Assembly: GCA_023435225.1 (NCBI GenBank)
Contig: JAEYRX010000025.1
Location: 1 to 55,293 of the forward strand
Source of the DNA: Bacillota bacterium
GTDB lineage: Bacteria > Bacillota > UBA4882 > UBA8346
Length of the DNA: 55,293 bases
Direction: 5' to 3'
Both the position numbers and the translations under genes were made by a program. The notes under the pieces were generated by a model. That model worked only from the letters and a program-made list of their open reading frames with translations, was not told the origin of the DNA and did no database searches. This document shows positions 23,947 through 32,068 of the stretch, in pieces; position 1 is the first letter of the stretch; each line of letters begins with the position of its first letter.

Positions 23947-24942
23947 ATGAAACTCTTTTCCAAGCTGGCAGTAGTATTGGTGATAATCGGGATGTTTTTT
24001 TTGGCGGGTTGTTCCGATAAAGAAAAAGCAATAGGTACTGCGGTAGCCAATGGTGACACAGCCAAAGTAGAAAGTTTGCTCGATGAGGGAGTTAGTCCGA
24101 ACTCAAAAACCGATGACGGAAAAACTCTGCTGATGTTGGCGGCCTATTTAGGCCATACGGATATTGTCAAGTTGTTGATTGAGAAAGGCGCCGATGTTAA
24201 TGCCGTGGATCAAGACGGTAAGACAGCTTTAATGTATGCCGCTGAAAAAGGTAATGTTGAAGTTGGCGAGATTCTTTTGAAAAACGGGGCTGATCCGAAT
24301 ATCGCCGACAATAACGGTAGAACTGCCTTAATGTATGCTTCTGAAAAAGGTTATGTTGACTTTGCCAAGCTCCTATTAGAGAATGGAGCCAATCTAAATG
24401 CCGTCGATAAAAATGGTAAAACTGCGTTGCAAATAGCTCAGGATAATAATCAAACCGCCATGGTTGACTTTTTAAGCAATTGGGGAAAGACTGCCGCGAC
24501 GGATACTCCTGCTCCAGTTTCGGAAACAACGGAGACTCCAAGCCAGGAAACTATTGCTTCACTTAATGAACAATTAGAGTCAATCTTTTTTGATTTTGAC
24601 AAATCGGATATCCGGGCTGACCAGATTAAGGCTTTAAATGATAATCTGGCAATTTTAAAAGCTCATCCGGAACTTTATGTTATTATGGGCGCTCATGCTG
24701 ATGAACGCGGCAGCCGGGATTATAACATTGAGTTATCCGCGCACCGGGCTGCTTCGCTTAAAGAATATTTGACCAAAGCGGGGATTGCCGAGGATCATTT
24801 TATTGTCTATGCTTACGGTAAGGATCATCCTTTGAAACAAGGACATGACGAAGCTTCCCGGAGTTATAACCGGCGGGTGGATATTTTAATGTGGGATACC
24901 AAACTTTCCAGTGAGCAAGTATTGGCCGAGACGATAAAATAA
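23947..24942 (+). CDS. Pal-type OmpA lipoprotein with ankyrin repeats
   Basis: 331 residues. A lipoprotein signal peptide ends in LAGC (Cys22). Residues about 35-165 hold four ankyrin repeats (DGKTLLMLAAYLGHTDIVKLL, DGKTALMYAAEKGNVEVG and so on), then a Pro/Thr-rich linker and an OmpA_C/Pal domain (about 205-320) with FFDFDKSDIR, GAHADERGSRDYNIELSAHRA and YGKDHP. Pal binds peptidoglycan and ties the outer membrane to it; the ankyrin array is an unusual addition, presumably for protein contacts in the periplasm. The ATG is preferred to a GTG four codons earlier because AAAGGTGG is correctly spaced. Confidence 0.9.
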   Translation: MKLFSKLAVVLVIIGMFFLAGCSDKEKAIGTAVANGDTAKVESLLDEGVSPNSKTDDGKTLLMLAAYLGHTDIVKLLIEKGADVNAVDQDGKTALMYAAEKGNVEVGEILLKNGADPNIADNNGRTALMYASEKGYVDFAKLLLENGANLNAVDKNGKTALQIAQDNNQTAMVDFLSNWGKTAATDTPAPVSETTETPSQETIASLNEQLESIFFDFDKSDIRADQIKALNDNLAILKAHPELYVIMGAHADERGSRDYNIELSAHRAASLKEYLTKAGIAEDHFIVYAYGKDHPLKQGHDEASRSYNRRVDILMWDTKLSSEQVLAETIK

Positions 24943-25005
24943 ATAATTTTTAAAAAATCTTTTCTCTGTATCTCCGTGTCTAATTAGAGAATGCTATCGA
25001 TGCTT

Positions 25006-25066
25006 GTCATTCACGTCAATACCATTTTGATTTCACACTGGTCAAATGGAAATTGACGTGAATGAC
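25006..25066. repeat. Long near-perfect hairpin between Pal and TonB genes
   Basis: GTCATTCACGTCAAT (25006-25020) pairs perfectly with ATTGACGTGAATGAC (25052-25066); after a small bulge CCATTT pairs with AAATGG, leaving a loop of about 15 bases. No T-run follows, so it is not a simple terminator; it may be a palindromic element or an RNA structure in the operon. Confidence 0.7.
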
Positions 25067-25121
25067 TTTATGGCTAATATAAAAAAAGCACAGAACACAG
25101 TTTTAAGTTTGGAGAGTGCAA

Positions 25122-25892
25122 ATGAATTTTACGGAACAGAAAAATTATATTATAGCCGTATTTGTTTCGTTAATATTTCATTTTATGGGATTGACGGTAT
25201 ATTTACCGGGTATTATGGCTCCGAAAAAACCGGTCTTAGAAACATTCCCGGTAGGTCTGGTGGAAATCCGGCCTGAAAATAAAAGCCGACGGATAACAGT
25301 GGCCCTGAATACCCCGGGGAAGAGGCAGCCGGATGAAAGAAAAGTGGAAACAAAATCCACTGAAAAACCGGATCAATCTCCAAAAGATGCTGTTATAGTT
25401 CCTAAAAAGGAAGAAGCTGCGGCTGCCGATGCCCCCGTAAAAAAGCCGGAGAATAAAAACGCCTCCAACGAGAAGAAGGAAGATAGTACCCCAGCCAAAG
25501 AACTTAAAAATCAAAGTTTAACTAGTGGGGATGTCGGGGAAACAAATGGTTCCGGAAATGAAGGTACCGGCGAACCACATAGTTTTGGAACGGGAGAGGA
25601 ATTGGTTAAAATAGTCGGGCCCATGCCGACTTATCCTTCGGCCGCTCTGAAAGAAGAAAAAGAAGGAAAGGTAGCTGTACGGATCCTGGTTAATGCCGAC
25701 GGTAAATTGGATTTGGTGATAGTAACCAAATCATCCGGAGATATCAGGCTGGACTATGCGGCTACCTCATCGATCGAACGAAAGTGGAAATTTTCATCAA
25801 TAAACAAAGGCTATTACATTGATCTCACTTTCTCTTTCGATATTGATATAGGGGCTTCAGTTAAGTTTACAGGTTCTAAAACCCGTTCTTAG
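25122..25892 (+). CDS. TonB-family energy-transducing protein
   Basis: 256 residues: N-terminal membrane anchor (about 5-27), a long charged Pro/Lys/Glu-rich spacer (about 45-150) and a C-terminal TonB domain (about 165-250; GPMPTYPSAALKEEKEGKVA, LVNADGKLDLVIV, DYAATSSIERKWKF). TonB proteins transmit proton-motive force from an ExbBD-type complex to outer-membrane transporters. No ExbB/D or receptor is in the window. GGAG seven bases before the ATG fixes the start. It follows the Pal gene and precedes a cohesin-like gene, probably an envelope operon. Confidence 0.88.
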   Translation: MNFTEQKNYIIAVFVSLIFHFMGLTVYLPGIMAPKKPVLETFPVGLVEIRPENKSRRITVALNTPGKRQPDERKVETKSTEKPDQSPKDAVIVPKKEEAAAADAPVKKPENKNASNEKKEDSTPAKELKNQSLTSGDVGETNGSGNEGTGEPHSFGTGEELVKIVGPMPTYPSAALKEEKEGKVAVRILVNADGKLDLVIVTKSSGDIRLDYAATSSIERKWKFSSINKGYYIDLTFSFDIDIGASVKFTGSKTRS

Positions 25893-25914
25893 GAGAGGTA
25901 GTTATGAGGTCGTT

Positions 25915-26541
25915 ATGAAACAGAAGATAATTAATTATGTTATGTTTTTGATGTTAATCAGCTGTTCGGTCATACCGGTGATTTGGGCCGGACCGGAAGA
26001 TCAAACCACCACCATCATACCGCCGGAGTTTAACCTGGGAGTTGCTATGCACCCCAGTTCGGATATTAAACCTAACAATTTAAAAAAGGATAATATTAAT
26101 CCCAAGAGTAAGGTCAGCGGGGCGGCCAGGCTCGGTTTTAAAAGTTCGGGCCATTGGTTTATGGGGCAGATTGTTATTTTGGATTTATATGCCTATAATT
26201 TGCAGGACGCCCGAAAGTTCAGGATGGATGTAAAATATAATCCCAAACAGCTTCGGTTGGTTTCGGTTTCGCGGGGCGCATTTTTGGTGGAGGATCAAGG
26301 TATGGCCGAGTGGAAGAACGGCGATATCGAAGAGCAAAACGGTTTAATCGCGGCTATTTCAGGTATCCGTCAGCAATCTTTCAGTGGTGAAGAAACTACT
26401 TTGGTACAGTTTAACTTTATCGTCACCGGCGTAGGAAGCGGGGAGATATTGCTGGAGAATCCCAAGATTGTGAGCGCCAAGGGAATTGAGAGGGGTTTTG
26501 AGTTTACCCCGCTAGAATATCAAATTGAGCGGGAAAAATGA
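25915..26541 (+). CDS. Secreted protein with cohesin-type domain
   Basis: 208 residues with a signal peptide (1-25). Residues about 70-205 fit a cohesin/jelly-roll domain: GQIVILDLYAYNLQDARKFRMDVKYNPKQLRLVSVSRGAFL and a later FNFIVTGVGSGEILLEN, the usual early 'D-Y-P-L' and late strand pattern. Such domains occur in cellulosome scaffolds but also singly in envelope and secretion-system proteins. The partner is unknown; no dockerin was seen. It starts 22 bases after the TonB gene, with GAGGT just upstream of the ATG. Confidence 0.7.
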   Translation: MKQKIINYVMFLMLISCSVIPVIWAGPEDQTTTIIPPEFNLGVAMHPSSDIKPNNLKKDNINPKSKVSGAARLGFKSSGHWFMGQIVILDLYAYNLQDARKFRMDVKYNPKQLRLVSVSRGAFLVEDQGMAEWKNGDIEEQNGLIAAISGIRQQSFSGEETTLVQFNFIVTGVGSGEILLENPKIVSAKGIERGFEFTPLEYQIEREK

Positions 26542-26555
26542 GATTCTTATATATA

Positions 26556-26640
26556 AACCACTAATAACACGAATGAACACTAATAACATCATATAATAAA
26601 CCATATTTTAATAGTATTCATTAGTGTCTATTGGTGGCTC
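26556..26640. repeat. Intergenic ACCACTAAT inverted repeat
   Basis: AACCACTAATAACACGAATG followed by AACACTAATAAC, and the reverse arm ATTAGTGTCTATTGGTGGCT. It belongs to the same short-repeat class as 23660-23745 and 33185-33225. Confidence 0.6.
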
Positions 26641-26789
26641 CTTAAATGCTTTTTTTAAATACAAGGCATCGAATGAATCATTAATCCGGAATTAACATCT
26701 TTGTAACCCTTTTTTACGTATATCTACTGCGGCAAAAAACTATACTGTTTAGGTATTTTAATTTCATTTAAAAAAAGGGGGAAAAAAGC

Positions 26790-26894
26790 TTGATATGTCC
26801 GGATTGCAATACGCCTCACCGCAGTTTTGACGAATATTGCTCGAAATGCGGGGCAAATCTTAATAGGTTAAAACGAAAAAAGAATATAGGATAA
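26790..26894 (+). CDS. 34-residue zinc-ribbon microprotein
   Basis: A TTG start with AAAGGGGG nine bases upstream encodes MICPDCNTPHRSFDEYCSKCGANLNRLKRKKNIG in part: CPDC and CSKCG form a complete zinc-ribbon (CxxC-x10-CxxC), followed by a basic tail. A paralogue of 41 residues (CPDC, CKKCGA) is at 45045-45170. A tight terminator follows. Single zinc ribbons of this kind are common as parts of larger proteins; as free proteins their role is unknown. Confidence 0.75.
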   Translation: MICPDCNTPHRSFDEYCSKCGANLNRLKRKKNIG

Positions 26895-26899
26895 TGAAT

Positions 26900-26936
26900 A
26901 AAGCCCCGTTATTATTTTTATAGCGGGGCTTTTTCT
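26900..26936 (+). terminator. Terminator after the zinc-ribbon gene
   Basis: AAAGCCCCG (26900-26908) and CGGGGCTTT (26924-26932) with a 15-base loop and TTTTTCTTT after it. Confidence 0.88.
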
Positions 26937-26981
26937 TTAAACCACAGATATTCCATAAATCGTAAAAAAAAATAAAGTTTC

Positions 26982-27431
26982 TCATGGTTCTTCGATCACT
27001 TGAATTTCGTCCCATCCTTCCGCTAAGACGGGCGGTTGTAGATGATTGTACATTTTTGAGATAATCTTTTCCGGTACGACTCTTTTTCGATGGGCATTTC
27101 TTATTAGGGCGGTCCGGAGGCCGATTTTCTTATAATAACATTTTTTTACGGTACCGGCAGGAAGCAGATTTAATATGCGTTTACGGTCTTTCGGGGTTAT
27201 ATTGGTGGCATCGTAAATAATATTATGATCATCCATCAACATCTCCCGGATCTTTTGATGAGCGGCGGCAAAGACTAAATTATCTTTTGATTGGTCTGCT
27301 TCGTTTCCGGTAATGAGATAACGGAGTTGATCAGTGGAAATTACGGCGGCCTGATACTTTTGTGCCAATGTCTCCGCTAAAGTCGATTTCCCGCTCCCGG
27401 GTATCCCGACCAACATGATAAATAAAGCCAT
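26982..27431 (-). CDS. P-loop kinase (polynucleotide kinase/zeta-like AAA protein)
   Basis: 149 residues: Walker A GIPGSGKST near residue 7-15, an acidic STDQLRY segment, IIYDATNITPKDRKRIL near 75-90 (the 'DATN' motif of kinases acting on RNA/nucleotide ends) and a lid RNAHRKRVVPEKIISKMYNHLQPP. This is the ATP-binding YjoB/Pnkp-kinase-like family; target unknown. The ATG (MALFIML) is chosen because AGGTGA precedes it; a GTG ten codons upstream would lie within the neighbouring 144-bp repeat element. Confidence 0.82.
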   Translation of the reverse strand: MALFIMLVGIPGSGKSTLAETLAQKYQAAVISTDQLRYLITGNEADQSKDNLVFAAAHQKIREMLMDDHNIIYDATNITPKDRKRILNLLPAGTVKKCYYKKIGLRTALIRNAHRKRVVPEKIISKMYNHLQPPVLAEGWDEIQVIEEP

Positions 27432-27449
27432 CTTTTCACCTGAATAATT

Positions 27450-27593
27450 CAACTTTCTCACTTCAATATTCTTCTCCAGTTAAGTCGATCAATCAATATC
27501 GATTTTTGAAAATATCGAAAGCTTTAACGATTTTTCGAAAATCAATGTTCCAAAGTGTTGACTTAACTGTATAATTTTAGGGTGAGAAAGTTG
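27450..27593 (+). repeat. 144-bp inverted-repeat element, copy A
   Basis: Terminal repeats CAACTTTCTCAC and GTGAGAAAGTTG, an inner stem CAGTTAAGTC / GACTTAACTG, and a central imperfect stem ATCGATTTTTGAAAA / TTTTTCGAAAATCAAT. A copy of the same length lies in inverse orientation at 54923-55066. No coding potential; a MITE is the simplest reading. Confidence 0.88.
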
Positions 27594-27665
27594 TATTAAT
27601 AATTTTTTTTTATTTTGCGTCAGGGATTTGAATTTAAACGTTTATTTCCCGATTGAAATTAAAAA

Positions 27666-28700
27666 TCACTTCCAAAATTCTAATTCTTCATATCCCAGAC
27701 GCCACAAGGCTACTCCGGCTAACTTATACTCTTTCGCCAAAGCTAGTTTTTCCTTCATCCCCCGGGCTCCTTCCCACCAAATATTGAAGGCCCCGTTTGC
27801 TGTTTTGAAATTTATATGCTCATTTCCCGTCTCCGGATGGTAGGTATCTTTAAACCCCAATCTTTGGGCTTTCGCCCGGCAATACCAGGCAGGGAGGGCT
27901 GTTCCTTTGTTTTTGTCGCTTTGCCATTGATAACCGTATCCGGCGATCCCGAGCCAAAGTTTCCGGTTATCGATCCTGGTAAGCAGATAATCTAAATTCG
28001 CTTTCACCCAAAGCCCGGCTGCAACCGGCCCCGGAGTATCTTTTGGACGGTGTTGATCATAAGTCATAACAATAACGCCATCGGATAGACGGCCTAAACT
28101 CTGGTAATCATAGGCTTCCTTCGTCGGTTCCTCCCAGTTTACATAGGGGAAAACGGCGACCAGTAATTTTTTCTCCATCATCTTTGCTTTTAGATCTTTT
28201 ACGAATTCAGTGAAAGTTTCTCTCAAAGTAGGCTGAATATACTCAAAGTCCAGACAAATCCCATCCGCCTCCACATTTTTGAGATAGGTATATATGGAAT
28301 TAACAGCATTTTGACGGGATGCTTGGCTTCCAAGGATGGCGGTGCTGTTTCGCCCGGAGCCGGCAGTAACGAGTACCAGAAACTGAAGTTTATGTTTTTT
28401 AAAAAAGGAAAGCGCCTCGGTATTGGTTTTATCCCAATTCACCAGCCCGTTGGAGTTTAGCCCAAGCCAAACCGGACTAACAAGATCGACTTTTTCCTTG
28501 ACCTCCTGGAGTCTACTCCAGGAACCTACGTAGATTCCTCCCCAACCTTCTTCACAAAAAGTTAGTATTTTAGGTTCTACCGGAACTTGGGGCGGTGGGG
28601 AGGTTTTAGGTCCATCTATAATGACTTGCTGTAATCCATATAAACAGATTATGCTTACAAGTATAATGATAAATAGGAAATGTGGTTTTTTGATAGACAT
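27666..28700 (-). CDS. GH18-type glycosidase, membrane-anchored (intact copy)
   Basis: 344 residues with an N-terminal anchor (8-23) and a GH18 barrel. The active-site motif is DGICLDFE (146-153) with Glu153 as catalytic acid; WLGIAGYGYQW and the final GVALWRLGYEELEFW match the YaaH/SleL-type N-acetylglucosaminidases, often spore or cell-wall associated. No LysM domain is attached. GGAG nine bases before the ATG. A second copy with a frameshift is at 32069-33104, and a short 3' remnant at 30855-30890, so the gene was duplicated more than once. Confidence 0.88.
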   Translation of the reverse strand: MSIKKPHFLFIIILVSIICLYGLQQVIIDGPKTSPPPQVPVEPKILTFCEEGWGGIYVGSWSRLQEVKEKVDLVSPVWLGLNSNGLVNWDKTNTEALSFFKKHKLQFLVLVTAGSGRNSTAILGSQASRQNAVNSIYTYLKNVEADGICLDFEYIQPTLRETFTEFVKDLKAKMMEKKLLVAVFPYVNWEEPTKEAYDYQSLGRLSDGVIVMTYDQHRPKDTPGPVAAGLWVKANLDYLLTRIDNRKLWLGIAGYGYQWQSDKNKGTALPAWYCRAKAQRLGFKDTYHPETGNEHINFKTANGAFNIWWEGARGMKEKLALAKEYKLAGVALWRLGYEELEFWK

Positions 28701-28984
28701 ATTGAGTTTCTCCGATATACTCCGTATAGGATGAAGTATATTTCTTATATCGGTATTTGTAAACAGTAATAAACTTCAGATAATAACCCACATGCTCTAA
28801 TTGGTGGTCATTAGTTCACCTTTTATATTTTCTGATTTTCGGCAAAAAGTTGGAGGAATTATGAAAGATTTATAAAATTCTTGATTGGAGTTGAGTTTGC
28901 GATATCCCCTTTATTGACGCGAATTCATTGCAATGCAGGTTCAGTGAATTTGTAATTTTTTTCAATTGATTGGAGTTGCCGTTT

Positions 28985-30832
28985 ATGGTTTATTCTTTTC
29001 CCTCCGAATGCTATACATTATTAAATACAGCTTCCGATCTGGTCTTTTTAGAGACTTGCCGCTTTGACCGGGAAAATTACCGGAGTTGGCTGTTTATGAA
29101 TCCGTTAACCGTACTTCAGATTTACGCTATTTCAGAATTACCCAAGCTCTTTTCGGAGATAGAAGCCTATCTATCCCACCAGTATTATGTAGCCGGATAT
29201 TTTAACTACGAATGCGGTTATCATTTCGAAAATATCAGTGCATCACCTTGTCATTCCAACAAACCATTGGCCTGGTTCGGTGTTTATCCCGCGCCGGTGG
29301 TTTTCAACCATTTAACTGGTGAGTGGGAGCAGGGTTTCCCCGGTTCCGCTCCGTTCAATTCCTGTCAATCGTTAACGGAAGGATATACGATTAATAATTC
29401 TGAATTCGTCTTTTCCGCCGCCACTTATCATCAGAAAATTGACCGGATTAAGAAATATATATTAGCCGGTGATGTTTATCAAGTCAACTTTACCGGCAAA
29501 TATCATTTTCTATTTGAAGGATCATCTTCGGCTCTTTACCATTCTATTCGCGCCAAGCAAGAAGTCTCCTATGCCGCTTATATTAAGGCTGACGATTTAA
29601 CCGTTTTATCTTATTCTCCGGAACTATTCTTCCGGCGGGACAATTCGTTGATTATGACCAAACCCATGAAGGGGACTGCTCCTAGAGGTAAAACCCTTGA
29701 AGAAGATTTCCGTTTGACGGAGCAGTTACGCCGGGATTCCAAAAATCAAGCCGAAAATCTGATGATAGTGGACCTGCTCCGTAATGATCTGGGGCGGATC
29801 GCCGCTACCGGTTCGGTTAAAGTACCGGAGCTATTTTCAATTGAGAAGTATCAAACTCTCTTGCAAATGACCTCAACCATTACCGCCAAACTCCCGGCGG
29901 AAGTTTCTTATTATGAACTATTTCGTAGCCTCTTCCCCTGTGGTTCGGTGACCGGCGCGCCGAAAATAAGAGCGATGCAGATTATTAACGAGTTGGAAAC
30001 GGAGCCGCGCGGTATTTATACCGGGGCCATCGGTTATTTTGGGCCGGACGCCCAAGCGGTTTTTAATGTTCCCATCCGGACACTGGTATTATCAGGTAAT
30101 CAAGGCGAGATGGGTGTTGGTAGCGGAGTGGTTTTTGATTCCGATCCGGATAGCGAATACCGGGAGTGTAAGTTGAAGGCTAATTTCTTCATGGTGAATC
30201 AGCCGGAGTTTCAATTAATCGAAACCATGCTTTGGGACCAGGGATATCCATTTTTAGATAAACATCGGCACCGTTTAAAACAATCAGCCGAATACTTTGA
30301 TTATCTTTTGAATTTGGATGAATTGGAGAGCCGGGTTAATGAGGTCACCCGTTCATTTGGACCGGGGCGGAAGTATAAAGTCCGGCTAACTTTAGGTCAA
30401 TCCGGCCGGATAAATATCACCAGCGGGGAAATTACAGAGGAAAAGCAGCCAGTAAACCTGTATGTGAGGTTGGCCGATATTCAAACGGATTCCCATGATC
30501 TTTTTCTCTATCATAAAACCACCAATCGTTTGCTTTATGACCGGATGTACCGGGAAGGAGTTCAACAAGGTTTAACTGATGTCATTTTTATGAATGAGCG
30601 GAAGGAGATCACCGAGGGTGCAATCAGTAATGTTTTAATTGAACGGAATGGCCGGTTACTTACTCCGCCGCTGGTTTGCGGTTTGCTAAACGGCGTCTAC
30701 CGGAGGCATCTTTTAGAGACACTGCCGAATATTGCGGAACGAGTCATTACCGAAAATGATCTTCATCATGCCGACGGTATTTATATCTGTAATGCCGTCA
30801 GGGGGTTGCGAAAAGTAATTCTAAAATATTAA
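28985..30832 (+). CDS. pabB: Fused aminodeoxychorismate synthase I / aminodeoxychorismate lyase
   Basis: 615 residues. Residues about 1-400 are PabB: VNFTGKYHF, MTKPMKGTAPRG (the Lys of PMKGT forms the covalent intermediate), PCGSVTGAPKIRAMQII and GIYTGAIGYFGP. Residues about 405-615 are a class IV PLP enzyme of PabC type (YHKTTNRLLYDRMYREG with the PLP lysine in HKTTNR, EGAISNVLIERNG, GLLNGVYRRHLLE). The fusion makes 4-aminobenzoate from aminodeoxychorismate for folate. The glutaminase PabA is not in the window. The ATG with TTGGAG nine bases upstream is preferred to an upstream TTG. Confidence 0.93.
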   Translation: MVYSFPSECYTLLNTASDLVFLETCRFDRENYRSWLFMNPLTVLQIYAISELPKLFSEIEAYLSHQYYVAGYFNYECGYHFENISASPCHSNKPLAWFGVYPAPVVFNHLTGEWEQGFPGSAPFNSCQSLTEGYTINNSEFVFSAATYHQKIDRIKKYILAGDVYQVNFTGKYHFLFEGSSSALYHSIRAKQEVSYAAYIKADDLTVLSYSPELFFRRDNSLIMTKPMKGTAPRGKTLEEDFRLTEQLRRDSKNQAENLMIVDLLRNDLGRIAATGSVKVPELFSIEKYQTLLQMTSTITAKLPAEVSYYELFRSLFPCGSVTGAPKIRAMQIINELETEPRGIYTGAIGYFGPDAQAVFNVPIRTLVLSGNQGEMGVGSGVVFDSDPDSEYRECKLKANFFMVNQPEFQLIETMLWDQGYPFLDKHRHRLKQSAEYFDYLLNLDELESRVNEVTRSFGPGRKYKVRLTLGQSGRINITSGEITEEKQPVNLYVRLADIQTDSHDLFLYHKTTNRLLYDRMYREGVQQGLTDVIFMNERKEITEGAISNVLIERNGRLLTPPLVCGLLNGVYRRHLLETLPNIAERVITENDLHHADGIYICNAVRGLRKVILKY

Positions 30833-30854
30833 ACAAATATTGATTTAACCGTTT

Positions 30855-30890
30855 ACTCCCAAAAATCTATTTCTTCATATCCCAGACGTC
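30855..30890 (-). pseudogene. 3' remnant of a GH18 gene
   Basis: About 36 bases just after pabB match the 3' ends of the two GH18 copies (TCCCAAAAATC..TTCTTCATATCCCAGACG), i.e. codons for the C-terminal GYEE-FW part on the minus strand. It marks a third duplication or a recombination end point. Confidence 0.65.
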
Positions 30891-30891
30891 T

Positions 30892-31023
30892 AACGGTATT
30901 TACGAGGAGGTCCGGGAGTTTGTCAGGGGAAAGAGTGTTTATCGGTTTGAAAAAACCTTTAACCCCGATCCGGAAAGCCGGTTTCAATATAATTTACGGG
31001 AGATTAAAGTACCCCAAAGATAA
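30892..31023 (+). pseudogene. C-terminal fragment of an unidentified gene
   Basis: A 43-codon frame without a start reads NGIYEEVREFVRGK, YRFEKTFNPDP and YNLREIKVPQR before TAA. The composition is that of a real protein end, and it abuts the GH18 remnant at 30890 exactly, so a longer gene was cut here. I do not recognise the family. Confidence 0.5.
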
Positions 31024-31056
31024 TATAAGCATAGGATGGTTTTATAAAAAAGTCAG

Positions 31057-31087
31057 ACCCCCGGCCAATAACGGACGGGGGTTTTTA
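31057..31087 (+). terminator. Terminator downstream of pabB
   Basis: ACCCCCG (31057-31063), 12-base loop, CGGGGGT (31076-31082), then TTTT. Confidence 0.85.
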
Positions 31088-31217
31088 ACATTAGCCGCGG
31101 TCATATTGTTTCGGTTGTTTTGGGTGGTATTATAGGCGGATTATTACCAGCCAACTGGACAAAGTTCACCGCTAGGTTTTATGGGGTTCGGTTTTTGGAT
31201 TTTACGGGGAGTATTAT

Positions 31218-31562
31218 CTATATTAGCCACCTGCGGTCTAATAGTTCGAAAAGAATTAATACGCCAAGCAGATCACTAATTAAAGATCCCTCAAAAAACG
31301 GCGGAAAAAATTGTTCCGCCTGATAATCGGAATTACTTGGGTTTTGTTCCGAAGACTTTATGGCCTGGTTTTGCGGTTGATTGGGATGCATTTTTACTAC
31401 TTGATCATATACTCGTTCCAATATAGCGTTATACATTCCTTGGGTTGGATAAGCAACCGACATATCGTCCATCTCCGCTACAATACTACTTACCGTGGGC
31501 CGGATTACATAATAGTAAGTCTCCGGAAACCTGGCAGATCTATTTATATTACAATTATCCAT
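31218..31562 (-). CDS. Conserved-looking hypothetical protein
   Basis: 114 residues starting MDNCNINRSARFPETYYY with AAGGGAGG six bases upstream, a strong argument that it is translated. The N-terminal half (RPTVSSIVAEMDDMSVAYPTQGMYNAILERVYDQVV) looks helical and well formed; a Gln/Asn/Ser-rich stretch (75-90) and a hydrophobic C-terminus (FFEGSLISDLLGVLILFELLDRR) follow, perhaps a membrane anchor. Family not known to me. It is monocistronic and lies next to a nested-hairpin element. Bases 31084-31217 hold nothing else I can name. Confidence 0.65.
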   Translation of the reverse strand: MDNCNINRSARFPETYYYVIRPTVSSIVAEMDDMSVAYPTQGMYNAILERVYDQVVKMHPNQPQNQAIKSSEQNPSNSDYQAEQFFPPFFEGSLISDLLGVLILFELLDRRWLI

Positions 31563-31585
31563 AAAAATACCTCCCTTTGGTAACT

Positions 31586-31732
31586 ATATATGTTGCAATA
31601 AATTTTTTGGATAAAAAATCTTACTGCAACATATATTCCTTGATTCATTTGTTGAAAAAAACCAATAATTTCGCCATTCACATCCGGCTTTTGGGATGTG
31701 AATGCATACTCAAGACTTTTTTCAACATATAT
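31586..31732 (+). repeat. Double hairpin element E1 with conserved GGC loop
   Basis: Hairpin A: ATATATGTTGCA (31586-31597) / TGCAACATATAT (31625-31636). Hairpin B: outer TGTTGAAAAAA (31650-31660) / TTTTTTCAACA (31717-31727), inner CATTCACATCC (31675-31685) / GGATGTGAATG (31694-31704), 8-nt loop GGCTTTTG (31686-31693). The element begins ATATATGTTG and ends CAACATATAT, an overall terminal inverted repeat. Confidence 0.85.
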
Positions 31733-31795
31733 ATTTTATGTATATTATTAGAGAATGTTACAGGCAGGTTGCATTACCGACTTTTGAAACATTAA

Positions 31796-31822
31796 ATGAA
31801 AAAAGCCCCAACTCCGGGCTTT
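31796..31822 (-). terminator. Terminator downstream of the second GH18 copy
   Basis: AAAGCCC (31802-31808) and GGGCTTT (31816-31822); on the minus strand the stem runs into TTTTTT (31804-31799 region). Confidence 0.7.
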
Positions 31823-31849
31823 ACCTTAATCTACTTAAATTAAACTTCG

Positions 31850-32012
31850 ATCCGGCAAGTAAGTAAAATTATGGCAATTTTTTCGCCTATGCTCTCGGTG
31901 AATAAAAATCAATTCACTTGCCGCATAGCTAAAAAATTGGCCGGATCGGGTTTAACGATAGCCTCCGGCAAGTCTGGATTTTATAAAATCTTTAAAAGGT
32001 TACTTGCCGGAT
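31850..32012. repeat. Structured 163-bp inverted-repeat region
   Basis: ATCCGGCAAGTAA (31850-31862) is repeated in reverse complement at 32000-32012. Inside, GGCAATTTTTT..CTATGC pairs with GCATAG..AAAAAATTGGCC, and GTGAAT/ATTCAC forms an inner hairpin. TGCCGGATGCRGGTTAAA at its right end recurs near 10616-10636. Confidence 0.6.
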
Positions 32013-32068
32013 GCAGGTTAAATAAAAGCAGGGGGTAAACACCTTATTTCCCGATTGAAATTAAAAAA

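Noticed and set aside
25046..25276. 76-codon frame starting inside the long hairpin
   Set aside because: It overlaps the well-supported TonB gene in another frame and has no ribosome site.
31120..31323. 67-codon plus-strand frame after the pabB terminator
   Set aside because: Overlaps the hypothetical minus-strand gene, which has a strong ribosome site; no supporting motif.
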